A stretch of 34,532 nucleotides of DNA, taken from NCBI RefSeq assembly GCF_001675165.1, contig NZ_LROS01000028.1, positions 1 to 34,532 of the forward strand. The letters run 5' to 3'. The position numbers and the translations under genes are program-made. Below the pieces are notes generated by a model. The model searched no databases. It was not told the origin of the DNA and saw nothing but the letters and a program-made list of their open reading frames with translations. The stretch's first letter is position 1. Each line of letters opens with the position of its first letter. This document shows positions 24,619-34,532 of the stretch, in pieces. The DNA comes from Clostridium ragsdalei P11. Lineage in GTDB: Bacteria > Bacillota > Clostridia > Clostridiales > Clostridiaceae.

Positions 24619-24647
24619 ATTATATATTCACTAAGTTACAATGTCAA
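24619..24647 (-). promoter_or_regulatory. Consensus sigmaA promoter for rpmH
   Basis: On the minus strand TTGACA (24642-24647) and TATAAT (24619-24624) are both perfect and 17 bases apart. This should be one of the strongest promoters in the window, with a start near 24612. Confidence 0.92.
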
Positions 24648-24710
24648 TACAAAATAAAGACTACAAAAATGGATAAAAAACATTACCTGTTAATATTTTT
24701 TATCGGTTTT

Positions 24711-24821
24711 TGTGGATAACTTCTTGAATAGGTAGTTAGGTTTTGATATTATAAATAGAGACCTGTTAATAACTTTAAAAATATATAACTTATCCACAGT
24801 TGTGGATAAAAATGTGCATAA
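24711..24821. other. oriC: oriC, upstream DnaA-box cluster
   Basis: Perfect DnaA boxes are TGTGGATAA at 24711-24719, TTATCCACA at 24790-24798 and TGTGGATAA at 24801-24809. A near-box, TGTGCATAA, follows at 24813-24821. The middle two are inverted, two bases apart (GT), forming a 20-base palindrome. They bracket the dnaA promoter. The whole 24471-25067 spacer between rpmH and dnaA has no ORF of note. Confidence 0.9.
24724..24752 (+). promoter_or_regulatory. Probable sigmaA promoter of dnaA
   Basis: TTGAAT (24724-24729) and TATTAT (24747-24752) are 17 bases apart, with transcription expected near 24759. DnaA boxes lie four bases upstream and about 30 bases downstream of the start, the layout expected for DnaA autorepression. 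The leader to dnaA would be about 300 bases. Confidence 0.65.
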
Positions 24822-24949
24822 GTTGTTTAATTTTATATAAACTTCCTATTCATTTATACATTTTTAACTATTTTACTAACATTATTCATTGTAGATAATG
24901 TTAATATTTATTTTACGGCTATTGTTTATAACTTTTTTTATTTAAGAGA

Positions 24950-24990
24950 TATAAACATATTTATAAACATGTGAATATTTTTATAAACAT
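24950..24990. repeat. AT-rich TATAAACAT repeats in oriC
   Basis: TATAAACAT occurs three times, at 24950, 24962 and 24982 (spacing 12 and 20), in the AT-rich leader of dnaA. It could be an accessory unwinding region or a protein site. The stronger unwinding candidate lies after dnaA. Confidence 0.5.
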
Positions 24991-25067
24991 ATGTCAAGAA
25001 AATATAATGACGTTTATAATCATGTAAATATGTTGTGAATTATTTTTCTAAGACTGGAGGATACAAA

Positions 25068-26420
25068 ATGAATGCCCATCCAAAAGAAATATGGGAACAA
25101 TCTTTAAACATAATAAATGGTGAAATTACTGAAGTAAGCTTTAACACATGGATTAAAAGTATTACTCCTGTATCTATTGAAAATGACACCTTCATATTAA
25201 GTGTACCAAATGACCTTACTAAAGGCATATTAACTAGTAAATATAAAAATTTAATAGCTAATGCTCTAAAATTAATTACTTCAAAAAAATACAACATTAA
25301 ATTTTTAATTGCCTCTGAATCAGAAGAAGCTTTAACATTAGACAGCACTAATAAAAGGCACAATAAAAATTCCGTATTGGTAAATGATGAAATGTCAACC
25401 ATGCTAAATCCAAAATATACTTTTGATTCCTTCGTTATAGGTAATAGTAATAGATTCGCTCATGCAGCTTCACTTGCTGTAGCTGAATCACCTTCAAAAG
25501 CATATAATCCTCTATTCATATACGGAGGCGTAGGATTAGGCAAAACTCATTTAATGCATGCTATAGGACACTACATATTAAACAATAATAGCAAATCTAA
25601 AGTAGTATACGTTTCATCTGAAAAATTTACAAACGAACTTATAAATTCAATAAAAGATGATAAAAATGTAGAGTTTAGAAATAAATATAGAAATATAGAT
25701 GTACTCTTAATAGATGATATACAATTTATAGCAGGTAAGGAAAGAACCCAAGAAGAATTTTTTCATACCTTTAATGCATTATACGAAGCTAATAAACAAA
25801 TAATTTTATCTAGTGATAGACCACCAAAAGAAATACCTACATTAGAAGATAGACTTAGATCTAGGTTTGAATGGGGACTTATAGCAGACATTCAAGCACC
25901 AGATTTTGAAACTAGAATGGCCATATTAAAAAAGAAGGCAGACGTTGAAAATTTAAATATCCCTAATGAAGTAATGGTGTATATAGCTACCCAAATTAAA
26001 TCCAACATTAGAGAACTTGAAGGTGCTCTAATAAGAATAGTTGCTTTCTCCTCACTTACAAATAAAGAAATAAGTATAGATTTGGCAGTAGAGGCATTAA
26101 AAGATATAATTTCAAGCAAACAATCAAAACAAGTTACCATAGACTTAATACAAGACGTAGTTGCAAACTATTATAACTTAAAAGTAGATGATTTAAAATC
26201 TGCAAGAAGAACAAGAAATATAGCTTTTCCAAGACAAATAGCTATGTACTTGTGCAGAAAACTTACAGATATGTCTTTGCCAAAAATCGGAGAAGAATTT
26301 GGTGGAAGAGATCATACTACCGTAATACATGCCTATGAAAAAATATCAACTAATTTAAAACAGGATGAAAGTCTTCAAAATGCTATAGGCGATTTAACGA
26401 AACGACTAAATCAAAATTAA
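25068..26420 (+). CDS. dnaA: Chromosomal replication initiator DnaA
   Basis: A 450-aa AAA+ initiator that binds DnaA boxes, opens oriC and recruits helicase. I take the ATG at 25068 ([20 protein letters not shown]) because GGAGG sits at proper distance. A longer in-frame ATG at 25035 would add a non-family peptide spanning the RBS. Domain I covers 1-80, a variable linker 85-112, and the AAA+ domain holds Walker [10 protein letters not shown] (153-161), Walker [11 protein letters not shown] (212-221) and the arginine finger around LRSRFEWG (263-270). The C-terminal DNA-binding domain has the signature [20 protein letters not shown] (404-423). DnaA boxes lie on both sides of the gene. Confidence 0.98.
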   Translation: MNAHPKEIWEQSLNIINGEITEVSFNTWIKSITPVSIENDTFILSVPNDLTKGILTSKYKNLIANALKLITSKKYNIKFLIASESEEALTLDSTNKRHNKNSVLVNDEMSTMLNPKYTFDSFVIGNSNRFAHAASLAVAESPSKAYNPLFIYGGVGLGKTHLMHAIGHYILNNNSKSKVVYVSSEKFTNELINSIKDDKNVEFRNKYRNIDVLLIDDIQFIAGKERTQEEFFHTFNALYEANKQIILSSDRPPKEIPTLEDRLRSRFEWGLIADIQAPDFETRMAILKKKADVENLNIPNEVMVYIATQIKSNIRELEGALIRIVAFSSLTNKEISIDLAVEALKDIISSKQSKQVTIDLIQDVVANYYNLKVDDLKSARRTRNIAFPRQIAMYLCRKLTDMSLPKIGEEFGGRDHTTVIHAYEKISTNLKQDESLQNAIGDLTKRLNQN

Positions 26421-26493
26421 TTATCAACAACTGTTAATATTATTTAGCAATAACACTGTGCATTAAAAATATTAATATATTTTTTTCTAATTA

Positions 26494-26650
26494 TGTGGAT
26501 AACGTCAATTTTTATCAATTACTTATCCACAATTATTTTTCGCATTTTTTTATTCAGTATCAACGCATTCAAAGGTTATCCACATAATCACAGCCCCTAC
26601 TACTATTATTACTAAATTTAATTAATTATCTATATTCTATACATCTTTCT
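26494..26650. other. oriC: oriC, dnaA-dnaN spacer: DnaA boxes, DnaA-trios and unwinding tract
   Basis: DnaA boxes lie at 26494-26502 (TGTGGATAA), 26523-26531 and 26576-26584 (TTATCCACA), with a weak box about 26584-26592. Next comes the GC-rich CAGCCCC and then CTA CTA CTA TTA TTA CTA (26597-26614), which read on the other strand as six 3'-(G/A)AT trios. An AT-only tract follows (26615-26634). Box, GC spacer, trios and AT tract in this order match the basal unwinding system described for Bacillus, so melting most likely begins here. Confidence 0.85.
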
Positions 26651-26676
26651 ACATTGTGAATAAAGGAGGACATAAA

Positions 26677-27780
26677 ATGAATTTTACATGTACAAAAACA
26701 GAATTACAAGAAGCTATTTCCATAGCACAAAAAGCTATCACAGGGAAATCCAGCATGCCAATATTAAATGGTCTGCTTATTACAACCTGTAAAAATCAAA
26801 TTAAATTAACTGGATCAGATATAGACCTCAGTATAGAAACAAAAATAAATGCAGAAATAAAAGAAGAAGGATCTGTAGTAGTTGATTCTAGAATATTTGG
26901 AGAAATTATAAGAAAATTACCTAATGACAATATAAATATTTCCACTACAGAAAATAATTCAATAGAAATAATATGTCAAAAATCTAAATTTAACCTAATT
27001 CATATGAATGCAGAAGATTTTCCTGAAATACCTAATATAAATGAAAATATTATTTTTTTAATACCTCAAAAAATACTAAAAGATATGATAAAAAGTACTA
27101 TTTTCGCTGCAGCTCAAGATGAAACAAGACCTATACTTACAGGCATTTTATTTGAAATTAAGAACAAAAAATTAAATTTAGTGGCATTAGACGGATATAG
27201 ATTAGCTTTAAAGTCAGAATATCTTAATACAGAAAACATAATAAACGCTGTAATTCCAGAAAAAACTTTAAGTGAAGTTTCTAAAATCCTAGAAGATAAT
27301 GATGAAAATGTAAATATAACTTTTACACCTAATCACATACTTTTTAATTTAGATAATACTAAAATTATATCTAGATTACTGGAAGGTGAATTTATAAAAT
27401 ATAATTCTATAATTCCAGATGAATTTAATTTGCAAGTAACAGCTAAAAGAGAAGAACTTTTAAGTTGTATTGAAAGAGCGTCACTAATGGCTAAAGACAG
27501 TAATACCAATTTAATAAAGTTAGAAATAGAAGAAAACAACATGATAATAACTTCAAATTCTCAATTAGGAATGGTTAGAGAAGAACTAAACATATTATTG
27601 CAAGGAGACACATTAAAAATTGCATTTAATTCAAAATACCTAATAGATGTCTTGAAAATAATGGACGAAGAAGAAATTATTATGAAATTCTCTAGCAGCG
27701 TAAGTCCATGCGTAATCAAAAATAAAGATAAAGATAATTGCACTTATTTAGTACTCCCTGTAAGACTTTTAAACAATTAA
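26677..27780 (+). CDS. dnaN: DNA polymerase III beta subunit (sliding clamp)
   Basis: A 367-aa ring-forming clamp that tethers DNA polymerase III and many repair proteins. The start is the ATG at 26677 (MNFTCTKTELQEAISIAQKA), eight bases after AAAGGAGG. A GTG further upstream is in frame, but the RBS lies inside that extension. The three repeated clamp domains are visible by pattern: ITGKSSMPILNGLLI in domain 1, FAAAQDETRPILTGILFE in domain 2 with LVALDGYRLALK, and the C-terminal YLVLPVRL, part of the peptide-binding pocket. Length is standard. It is separated from dnaA by the second half of oriC. Confidence 0.98.
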   Translation: MNFTCTKTELQEAISIAQKAITGKSSMPILNGLLITTCKNQIKLTGSDIDLSIETKINAEIKEEGSVVVDSRIFGEIIRKLPNDNINISTTENNSIEIICQKSKFNLIHMNAEDFPEIPNINENIIFLIPQKILKDMIKSTIFAAAQDETRPILTGILFEIKNKKLNLVALDGYRLALKSEYLNTENIINAVIPEKTLSEVSKILEDNDENVNITFTPNHILFNLDNTKIISRLLEGEFIKYNSIIPDEFNLQVTAKREELLSCIERASLMAKDSNTNLIKLEIEENNMIITSNSQLGMVREELNILLQGDTLKIAFNSKYLIDVLKIMDEEEIIMKFSSSVSPCVIKNKDKDNCTYLVLPVRLLNN

Positions 27781-27807
27781 AAATAAAAAAATTGGAGATA
27801 ATAGAAA

Positions 27808-28014
27808 ATGAATGAAATTAAAATTAATACAGATGTAATAAAATTAGATTCTTTTCTAAAATGGTGTGGGGCTGTTTCACAAGGCTCTGAAGCTAAAATG
27901 TTTATAAAAAATGGAATGGTAAAGGTAAATGGAGAAGTAGAAATGAGAAGAGGAAGAAAACTTTCACAAGGATTTACAGTTGAATTTCAAGAAAAAACTT
28001 ATAAAATTATATAG
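27808..28014 (+). CDS. rlbA: S4-domain RNA-binding protein YaaA/RlbA
   Basis: A 68-aa small protein made almost only of an S4 RNA-binding domain: KLDSFLKWCGAVSQGSEAKM, then FIKNGMVKVNGEVEMRRGRK. It is the YaaA type always found between dnaN and recF in Firmicutes, and has been linked to ribosome (50S) assembly. SD GGAG is upstream, with 27 bases to dnaN. It is co-directional with dnaN and recF. Confidence 0.93.
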   Translation: MNEIKINTDVIKLDSFLKWCGAVSQGSEAKMFIKNGMVKVNGEVEMRRGRKLSQGFTVEFQEKTYKII

Positions 28015-28083
28015 ATGCAATTAAAAATTTAGTATTAAATGTGCATTATATATTGTGATATAATTATAAATAGGTGTTTTTAT

Positions 28084-29184
28084 ATGTATATCAAATATTT
28101 AAAACTTATTAATTTTAGAAACTATAAGGAACTAGACATAGAATTTGATAAAAATTTAAATGTATTTATAGGAGATAATGCACAAGGAAAAACAAATATA
28201 TTAGAGAGTATATACTATTGCAGTATAGGCAAGTCACCAAGAACAAATAAGGATAAGGAATTAATAAATTGGAATGGCAAATATGCTTATATAAAAGCTG
28301 GGGTATATAGTTCATCACACAACTTAAATGATAAAAAAATAGAGATAAAGATATTCAAAGAAGGCAAAAAGGGAATAAACATAAATTCTATAAGGGTAAA
28401 TAAACTGTCTGAACTTATGGGAATTTTTAATGTAGTAATGTTTTCTCCAGAAGATTTAAAAATAATAAAAGAATCTCCTTCTTTCAGAAGAAAATTTTTA
28501 GATATAGAGCTGTGTAAATTCAGTAAAAGATATTATTATAACTTAGTTCAATATAACAAGGTTCTAAGTGAAAGAAACTTATTACTTAGAAAACGGGGTA
28601 GCAGTAATAGTGATATTCTTGATATATACGATATCCAATTGTCTAAATATGGTGCAGTTATAATAGATCTCAGAAATAAATACATAAACAAACTCAGCAA
28701 AATGGGTAAAATTATTCATGAAGATATAACTTCACAAACTGAAAAAATAGAATTTAAATATGTAACATCTATAACAGACTTAGATAATGTAGAAAGCAGC
28801 TTGTTTAAAGTTTTGGAAACTAATAGACAAAGGGATATAGAAAAAGGTATTACCCTCTATGGTCCACATAGGGATGATTTTGTTACGAGCATAAATGGTA
28901 TAAATGTAAGAAGCTTTGGTTCCCAAGGACAACAGAGGACATCAGTTCTAACTATGAAATTTGCGTCTCTTGAAATAATAAAAGAAATTACAGGAGAATA
29001 TCCGGTTTTATTACTGGATGATGTTTTATCTGAACTAGATGCAAATAGACAAAAGTATATATTAAATTCTATAAATGAAATACAAACATTTATAACGGGT
29101 ACAGGAATTGATGACATTAAAAAAAATGTAAAAAAAGAAAATCAAATATTTATTGTAAAGAGTGGAAAGATGAATAGAATTTAA
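28084..29184 (+). CDS. recF: DNA replication and repair protein RecF
   Basis: A 366-aa SMC-like ATPase that with RecO and RecR loads RecA at gaps. I start at the ATG at 28084 (MYIKYLKLINFRNYKELDIE), the family N-terminus. Its SD is weak (AGGTG), and an ATG at 28039 would add an unconserved Cys/Ile-rich peptide. Walker A is GDNAQGKTN (30-38), the signature motif lies in SFGSQGQQRTSVLTMKFA, and Walker B is PVLLLDDVLSELD. All three are intact. The weak SD suggests low expression compared with dnaN. Confidence 0.96.
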   Translation: MYIKYLKLINFRNYKELDIEFDKNLNVFIGDNAQGKTNILESIYYCSIGKSPRTNKDKELINWNGKYAYIKAGVYSSSHNLNDKKIEIKIFKEGKKGININSIRVNKLSELMGIFNVVMFSPEDLKIIKESPSFRRKFLDIELCKFSKRYYYNLVQYNKVLSERNLLLRKRGSSNSDILDIYDIQLSKYGAVIIDLRNKYINKLSKMGKIIHEDITSQTEKIEFKYVTSITDLDNVESSLFKVLETNRQRDIEKGITLYGPHRDDFVTSINGINVRSFGSQGQQRTSVLTMKFASLEIIKEITGEYPVLLLDDVLSELDANRQKYILNSINEIQTFITGTGIDDIKKNVKKENQIFIVKSGKMNRI

Positions 29185-29202
29185 TTTTGAAAGGAGATTG
29201 TT

Positions 29203-29466
29203 ATGTTTTTACATTTAGGTGAAAATATAGTTGTTCCGATAAAAGATATAATTGGAATATTTGATATTGAAACTTCAACATATAATTCTGATACAACCCA
29301 ATTTTTAAGAATGGCTGAAGAAGATGGATTTGTTCAAAAAATTACAAAAGATAAACCTAAATCATTCATTATTGCGGAAGTAAATAAAAAAAGTAGAATT
29401 TATTTATCACCTATATCTTCATCCACACTAGCTAAAAGGTCAGAAATTTTATGTTACGAACTCTAA
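29203..29466 (+). CDS. remB: RemB/YaaB (DUF370) regulator
   Basis: An 87-aa DUF370 protein, syntenic with Bacillus yaaB (remB) between recF and gyrB. The family sequence is clear: MFLHLGENIVVPIKDIIGIF, then FIIAEVNKKSRIYLSPISS. RemA/RemB proteins are small DNA-binding regulators, RemA controlling matrix and osmoprotection genes in Bacillus. RemB itself is less well understood, and its targets here are unknown. GAAAGGAG precedes the ATG, and gyrB starts 17 bases after it, so it is co-transcribed. Confidence 0.92.
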   Translation: MFLHLGENIVVPIKDIIGIFDIETSTYNSDTTQFLRMAEEDGFVQKITKDKPKSFIIAEVNKKSRIYLSPISSSTLAKRSEILCYEL

Positions 29467-29471
29467 AATAG

Positions 29472-31397
<1,926 letters not shown>

Positions 31398-31414
31398 GTA
31401 GAGAGGTGTAATAG

Positions 31415-33874
31415 ATGTTTGATGAAGGAAAAATTTTACCAGTAGACATAAGCCGTGAAATGAAGAAAAGTTATATAGACTATGCTATGAGTGTTATTGT
31501 AAGCCGTGCGCTTCCAGATGTACGTGATGGATTAAAGCCAGTTCACAGAAGAATACTGTATTCTATGTATGAGTTAGGACTTACCCCTGAAAAGGGCTAT
31601 AGGAAGTGTGCAAGAATTGTAGGAGATGTTTTAGGTAAATATCATCCACATGGAGATACAGCGGTTTATGATGCTCTAGTTAGATTGGCACAAGACTTCT
31701 CTATCAGGTATACTCTAGTTGATGGTCATGGAAATTTTGGTTCAGTAGATGGAGATAGTGCTGCAGCTATGAGATATACTGAAGCTAAAATGAATAAAAT
31801 AACACTTGAAATGTTAAGGGGAATAAATAAAAATACAGTAGATTTCGTTCCAAACTTTGATGGTGAAGAAAAAGAACCTTCAGTTTTACCTTCAAGATTT
31901 CCTAATTTACTTGTAAATGGTTCTGCTGGAATAGCTGTAGGTATGGCTACGAACATACCACCCCATAATCTTACTGAAGTTATAAATGGTGTCATAATGA
32001 TAATAGACAATCCAGATATAACAATTAGCGAGCTTATGACGTCTATAAAAGGTCCTGATTTTCCAACTGCAGGACAAATAATTGGCACATCAGGTATAAG
32101 AAGTGCCTATGAAACTGGAAGAGGAAAAATATTAGTAAGGGCTAAAGCTGAAATTGAAGAAGTTAAAGGTAGAAACAGAATAATAGTAACTGAAATTCCA
32201 TATCAAGTTAATAAATCAAAGCTTATAGAAAATATGGCCGACCTTGTTAAGAATAAAAAAATAGATGGAATATCTGATATTAGAGATGAATCAGATAGAG
32301 ATGGAATGAGAATAGTTATAGAATTAAAAAGAGATGCAAATCCTAATGTAACTCTTAATCAGCTGTACAAACATACAAGAATGCAGGATACTTTTGGTAT
32401 TATAATGCTTTCTCTTGTAAATAATGAACCAAAAGTACTGAATTTAAAGCAGATGCTTGTATACTATTTAAGATTTCAAGAAGAAATTATAACAAGAAGA
32501 ACTAAATTTGATTTAGATAAAGCTCAAGCTAGAGCTCATATTCTAGAAGGATTAAAAATAGCATTAGATCATATAGATGAGGTAATACATCTAATAAGAT
32601 CATCTAAAACTGCAGAAAATGCCAGAAATGGGTTAATGTCTGAATTTAGTCTTTCAGAAAAACAGGCTCAAGCTATCTTGGATATGAGACTTCAAAGACT
32701 TACAGGTCTTGAAAGAGAAAAAATTGAAAATGAATATAATGAATTGATGGAAACAATAAAACATCTCAAGGAAATACTAGAAAATAAAGAATTGCTGCTG
32801 AAGATAATTAAAGATGAATTAATTGAGATAAGAGATAAATATGGTGATGAAAGAAAAACTGAAATACAGATAAGCAATGATGATATAAATATTGAAGATC
32901 TTATTGAAGAGCAGGAAGTAGTAATAACTCTAACTCATTCAGGATATATAAAAAGAATTTCTGCTGATACTTATTCTTCCCAAAGAAGAGGGGGAAAGGG
33001 AATACAAGCAATGTCTACAAAAGAGGATGACTTTGTAGAGCACATATTTATTACATCAACCCATAATAATATTTTATTTTTCACTAACAAAGGTAAAGTG
33101 TATAAATTAAAGGGTTATGAAATTCCTGATGCTGGTAGAACAGCTAAAGGAACAAATTTAGTTAATTTAATACCTCTGCAAGGAGACGAACAAATTCAAG
33201 CAGTTATATCCTTTAAGGAAGTTGATAAGGATAATTATTTTATTATGGCTACTAGATGCGGATTGATAAAGAAGACTAAGATAAGTCAATATGCTTCTAT
33301 AAGAAAAAATGGATTAAATGCTATAAATTTAAAAGATGAAGATGAACTTATAGGAGTTAGAATGACTACAGGTAAGAGTGAAATTCTTATTTTCACTAAA
33401 AATGGATATGCTATAAGATTCAGTGAAGATGATGTAAGACCTACGGGAAGAAATACGACAGGAGTAAGAGCCATAACTTTAAGAACTGGTGACATAGCTG
33501 TAGCTATGGATATCGTAGATAAGTCTCAAGATGTTCTTGTAATTAGTGAGAATGGATTTGGCAAAAGAACGCCAGTATCCGAATACACTATTCATAGAAG
33601 AGGTGGAAAAGGAATTATCACTTACAAAGTTACAGAAAAAACCGGTTTAATAGTTGGTGCTAGAGTTGTAAAAGATGAGGATGAAATGATGCTCATAAAT
33701 AGCAGTAATGTAGCTATAAGGCTCAATGTATCTGAGATTTCTGTTACAAATAGAAATACTATGGGAGTTACTCTCATGAGAACAGATGAAGAACAAAGGG
33801 TTGTTGCAATTGCTAAAATAAATTGCAGTGATGATACAAGTGATGATATAGATCATAAACAAGTAGAGGAATAA
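31415..33874 (+). CDS. gyrA: DNA gyrase subunit A
   Basis: An 819-aa breakage-reunion subunit of gyrase. The catalytic tyrosine is Y121 in [11 protein letters not shown]. The quinolone-determining region reads [19 protein letters not shown], with Thr82 and Asp86 at the two classic positions. Thr at the first is the wild-type state in clostridia, so no resistance change is seen. The C-terminal beta-pinwheel has the GyrA box QRRGGKG (523-529), needed for DNA wrapping, and a later HRRGGKG repeat. The acidic tail ends [14 protein letters not shown]. It starts 17 bases after gyrB and is followed by a strong terminator. Confidence 0.98.
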   Translation: MFDEGKILPVDISREMKKSYIDYAMSVIVSRALPDVRDGLKPVHRRILYSMYELGLTPEKGYRKCARIVGDVLGKYHPHGDTAVYDALVRLAQDFSIRYTLVDGHGNFGSVDGDSAAAMRYTEAKMNKITLEMLRGINKNTVDFVPNFDGEEKEPSVLPSRFPNLLVNGSAGIAVGMATNIPPHNLTEVINGVIMIIDNPDITISELMTSIKGPDFPTAGQIIGTSGIRSAYETGRGKILVRAKAEIEEVKGRNRIIVTEIPYQVNKSKLIENMADLVKNKKIDGISDIRDESDRDGMRIVIELKRDANPNVTLNQLYKHTRMQDTFGIIMLSLVNNEPKVLNLKQMLVYYLRFQEEIITRRTKFDLDKAQARAHILEGLKIALDHIDEVIHLIRSSKTAENARNGLMSEFSLSEKQAQAILDMRLQRLTGLEREKIENEYNELMETIKHLKEILENKELLLKIIKDELIEIRDKYGDERKTEIQISNDDINIEDLIEEQEVVITLTHSGYIKRISADTYSSQRRGGKGIQAMSTKEDDFVEHIFITSTHNNILFFTNKGKVYKLKGYEIPDAGRTAKGTNLVNLIPLQGDEQIQAVISFKEVDKDNYFIMATRCGLIKKTKISQYASIRKNGLNAINLKDEDELIGVRMTTGKSEILIFTKNGYAIRFSEDDVRPTGRNTTGVRAITLRTGDIAVAMDIVDKSQDVLVISENGFGKRTPVSEYTIHRRGGKGIITYKVTEKTGLIVGARVVKDEDEMMLINSSNVAIRLNVSEISVTNRNTMGVTLMRTDEEQRVVAIAKINCSDDTSDDIDHKQVEE

Positions 33875-33954
33875 TAGGTGCACTTAAATTAAGGAAAATA
33901 AATACTATTTAATTTTATATGTATGATATATAAAACGTGTTAAATGGTTTAAAT

Positions 33955-33998
33955 AAAATAAATACTAGTGTCTTGATTAGGACACTAGTATTTATTTT
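33955..33998 (+). terminator. Strong terminator after gyrBA
   Basis: Perfect 18-bp arms (AAAATAAATACTAGTGTC and complement) surround an 8-base loop. The 3' arm ends in ATTTATTTT. It lies 80 bases after gyrA and should end the dnaN-gyrA transcripts before the rRNA operon. Confidence 0.9.
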
Positions 33999-34159
33999 GT
34001 TATATTAAAAAAACAACATAACCTAGTGTGTCAGTATAAGAATATTTAAGGAATAAGTATCATAGTGTATGTATTATAAGATAATTTTATATAATGGTGA
34101 TATTTTTGAATTATGTATATATGTAATGTGTTAGAATAGCAACTGTCGTCATCAAGCGA

Positions 34160-34193
34160 AGACATTAATTTGAGAATATCAATTGTAATGTCT
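34160..34193. repeat. Inverted repeat upstream of the rRNA promoter
   Basis: AGACATTA and TAATGTCT (8 bp), with a further TTGA/TCAA pair inside, form a 34-base imperfect dyad 36 bases upstream of the -35 box. There is no T-run, so it is not a terminator. It could be a regulator-binding site. The rest of 33999-34228 shows nothing else I can name. Confidence 0.5.
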
Positions 34194-34228
34194 CATGCAA
34201 TTCAAAATTAAGTTTTGAAAAAAAGATG

Positions 34229-34257
34229 TTGACAAAGTAAGAAATAGATGATATACT
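34229..34257 (+). promoter_or_regulatory. rRNA operon promoter
   Basis: TTGACA (34229-34234) and TATACT (34252-34257) have 17-base spacing. A-tracts just upstream (GAAAAAAAGATG) look like an UP element. Transcription should begin near 34264, about 150 bases before 16S. Confidence 0.9.
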
Positions 34258-34263
34258 ATAAAA

Positions 34264-34413
34264 GCTGTCGAAGTAAGACAGCAAAATGATCCTTGAAAAT
34301 TAAACAGAGGAAGATATAAGTACAACTTATTTAGAATAAACCAGCAATTCTTTTGAGCTGCGAGAGCAGCTAAAAAAGTAATTTCGTAATAAGAAGAGTC
34401 AATACAAACTTTT
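34264..34413 (+). other. rRNA operon leader
   Basis: The leader contains GCTGTC/GACAGC (34264-34282), a hairpin right at the expected 5' end. It also has CTTGAAAATTAAACAGAGG, a common leader segment in clostridial rRNA operons, and AGCTGC-GAGA-GCAGCT (34356-34371), a GNRA-capped hairpin followed by A-rich sequence. These are probably antitermination and processing elements. Confidence 0.6.
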
Positions 34414-34532
34414 AAATTAAGAGTTTGATCCTGGCTCAGGACGAACGCTGGCGGCGTGCTTAACACATGCAAGTCGAGCGATGAAGCTCCTTCGGGAGTG
34501 GATTAGCGGCGGACGGGTGAGTAACACGTGGG
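34414..34532 (+). rRNA. rrs: 16S ribosomal RNA, 5' end (partial)
   Basis: The sequence from about 34414 contains GAGTTTGATCCTGGCTCAGG, GACGAACGCTGGCGGCGTGC, ACATGCAAGTCGAGCG and CGGACGGGTGAGTAACACG, the invariant 5' end of bacterial 16S rRNA. The short variable V1 hairpin (GATGAAGCTCCTTCGGGAGTGGATT) is of Clostridium type. The gene is cut by the window edge after about 119 bases. It is co-directional with replication and about 9 kb from oriC. Confidence 0.98.

Noticed and set aside
34179-34472. Leftward 97-aa frame across the rRNA promoter and 16S start
   Set aside because: It overlaps rRNA and its promoter on the opposite strand and has no recognisable domain.

Overview
The window is the replication-origin region of a low-GC, Gram-positive, spore-forming Firmicute, almost certainly Clostridium sensu stricto. 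The evidence is the very AT-rich DNA, strong AAGGAGG ribosome-binding sites, the order rpmH-oriC-dnaA-dnaN-rlbA-recF-remB-gyrB-gyrA-16S rRNA, endospore-family genes (LonC, YtvI, YyaC) and a short YidC without a periplasmic domain. I cannot name the species from sequence alone.

Layout. At the left edge (1-1.2 kb) lie a cut-off, possibly transposase-like ORF and an ammonium transporter that lacks about a third of its family length. A tRNA-Thr(CGT) and two tandem 87%-identical small heat-shock genes follow, the latter behind a CtsR-type operator. From 2.9 to 12.7 kb, leftward genes encode DnaB, LonC, L9, GdpP, a YybS-like membrane protein, a MazG-like protein, S18, SSB, S6, a DUF951 protein, an MscS channel and a DUF3343 protein. 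At 13.0-14.8 kb two rightward genes of sporulation-associated families (ytvI, yyaC) interrupt this run and converge on a small YkuS-like gene. From 14.8 to 24.5 kb the leftward conserved origin block contains a YkuS-like gene, a DUF4446 gene, parB, parA, noc, rsmG, mnmG, mnmE, jag, yidC, yidD, rnpA and rpmH. Two parS-like sites flank parAB. The bipartite origin surrounds dnaA: a DnaA-box cluster upstream and, between dnaA and dnaN, three boxes followed by a GC-rich spacer, six DnaA-trios and an AT-rich tract. Rightward come dnaA, dnaN, rlbA, recF, remB, gyrB and gyrA, a strong terminator, and a consensus rRNA promoter driving a 16S gene cut off by the window end.

How it works together. Genes diverge from oriC, so most are co-directional with the forks. 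The content covers initiation (DnaA, DnaB, SSB, DnaN), topology and repair (GyrAB, RecF), origin segregation and division control (ParAB/parS, Noc), tRNA and rRNA modification (MnmEG, RsmG), membrane-protein insertion (YidC, YidD, Jag), c-di-AMP turnover (GdpP) and sporulation.

The most unusual signal is a pair of elements upstream of yyaC and the YkuS-like gene, on opposite strands. In both, an anti-Shine-Dalgarno arm, a sigmaF-like -10 motif and the gene's own Shine-Dalgarno sequence are placed in exactly the same register over 44 bases. A transcript entering from upstream would hide the ribosome-binding site, while one starting inside the element would expose it. Other notable points are an in-frame TM3/TM7 fusion in the ammonium transporter, a parS site built into the terminator of noc, a Noc without its N-terminal membrane helix, and a jag terminator whose loop contains the stop codon.
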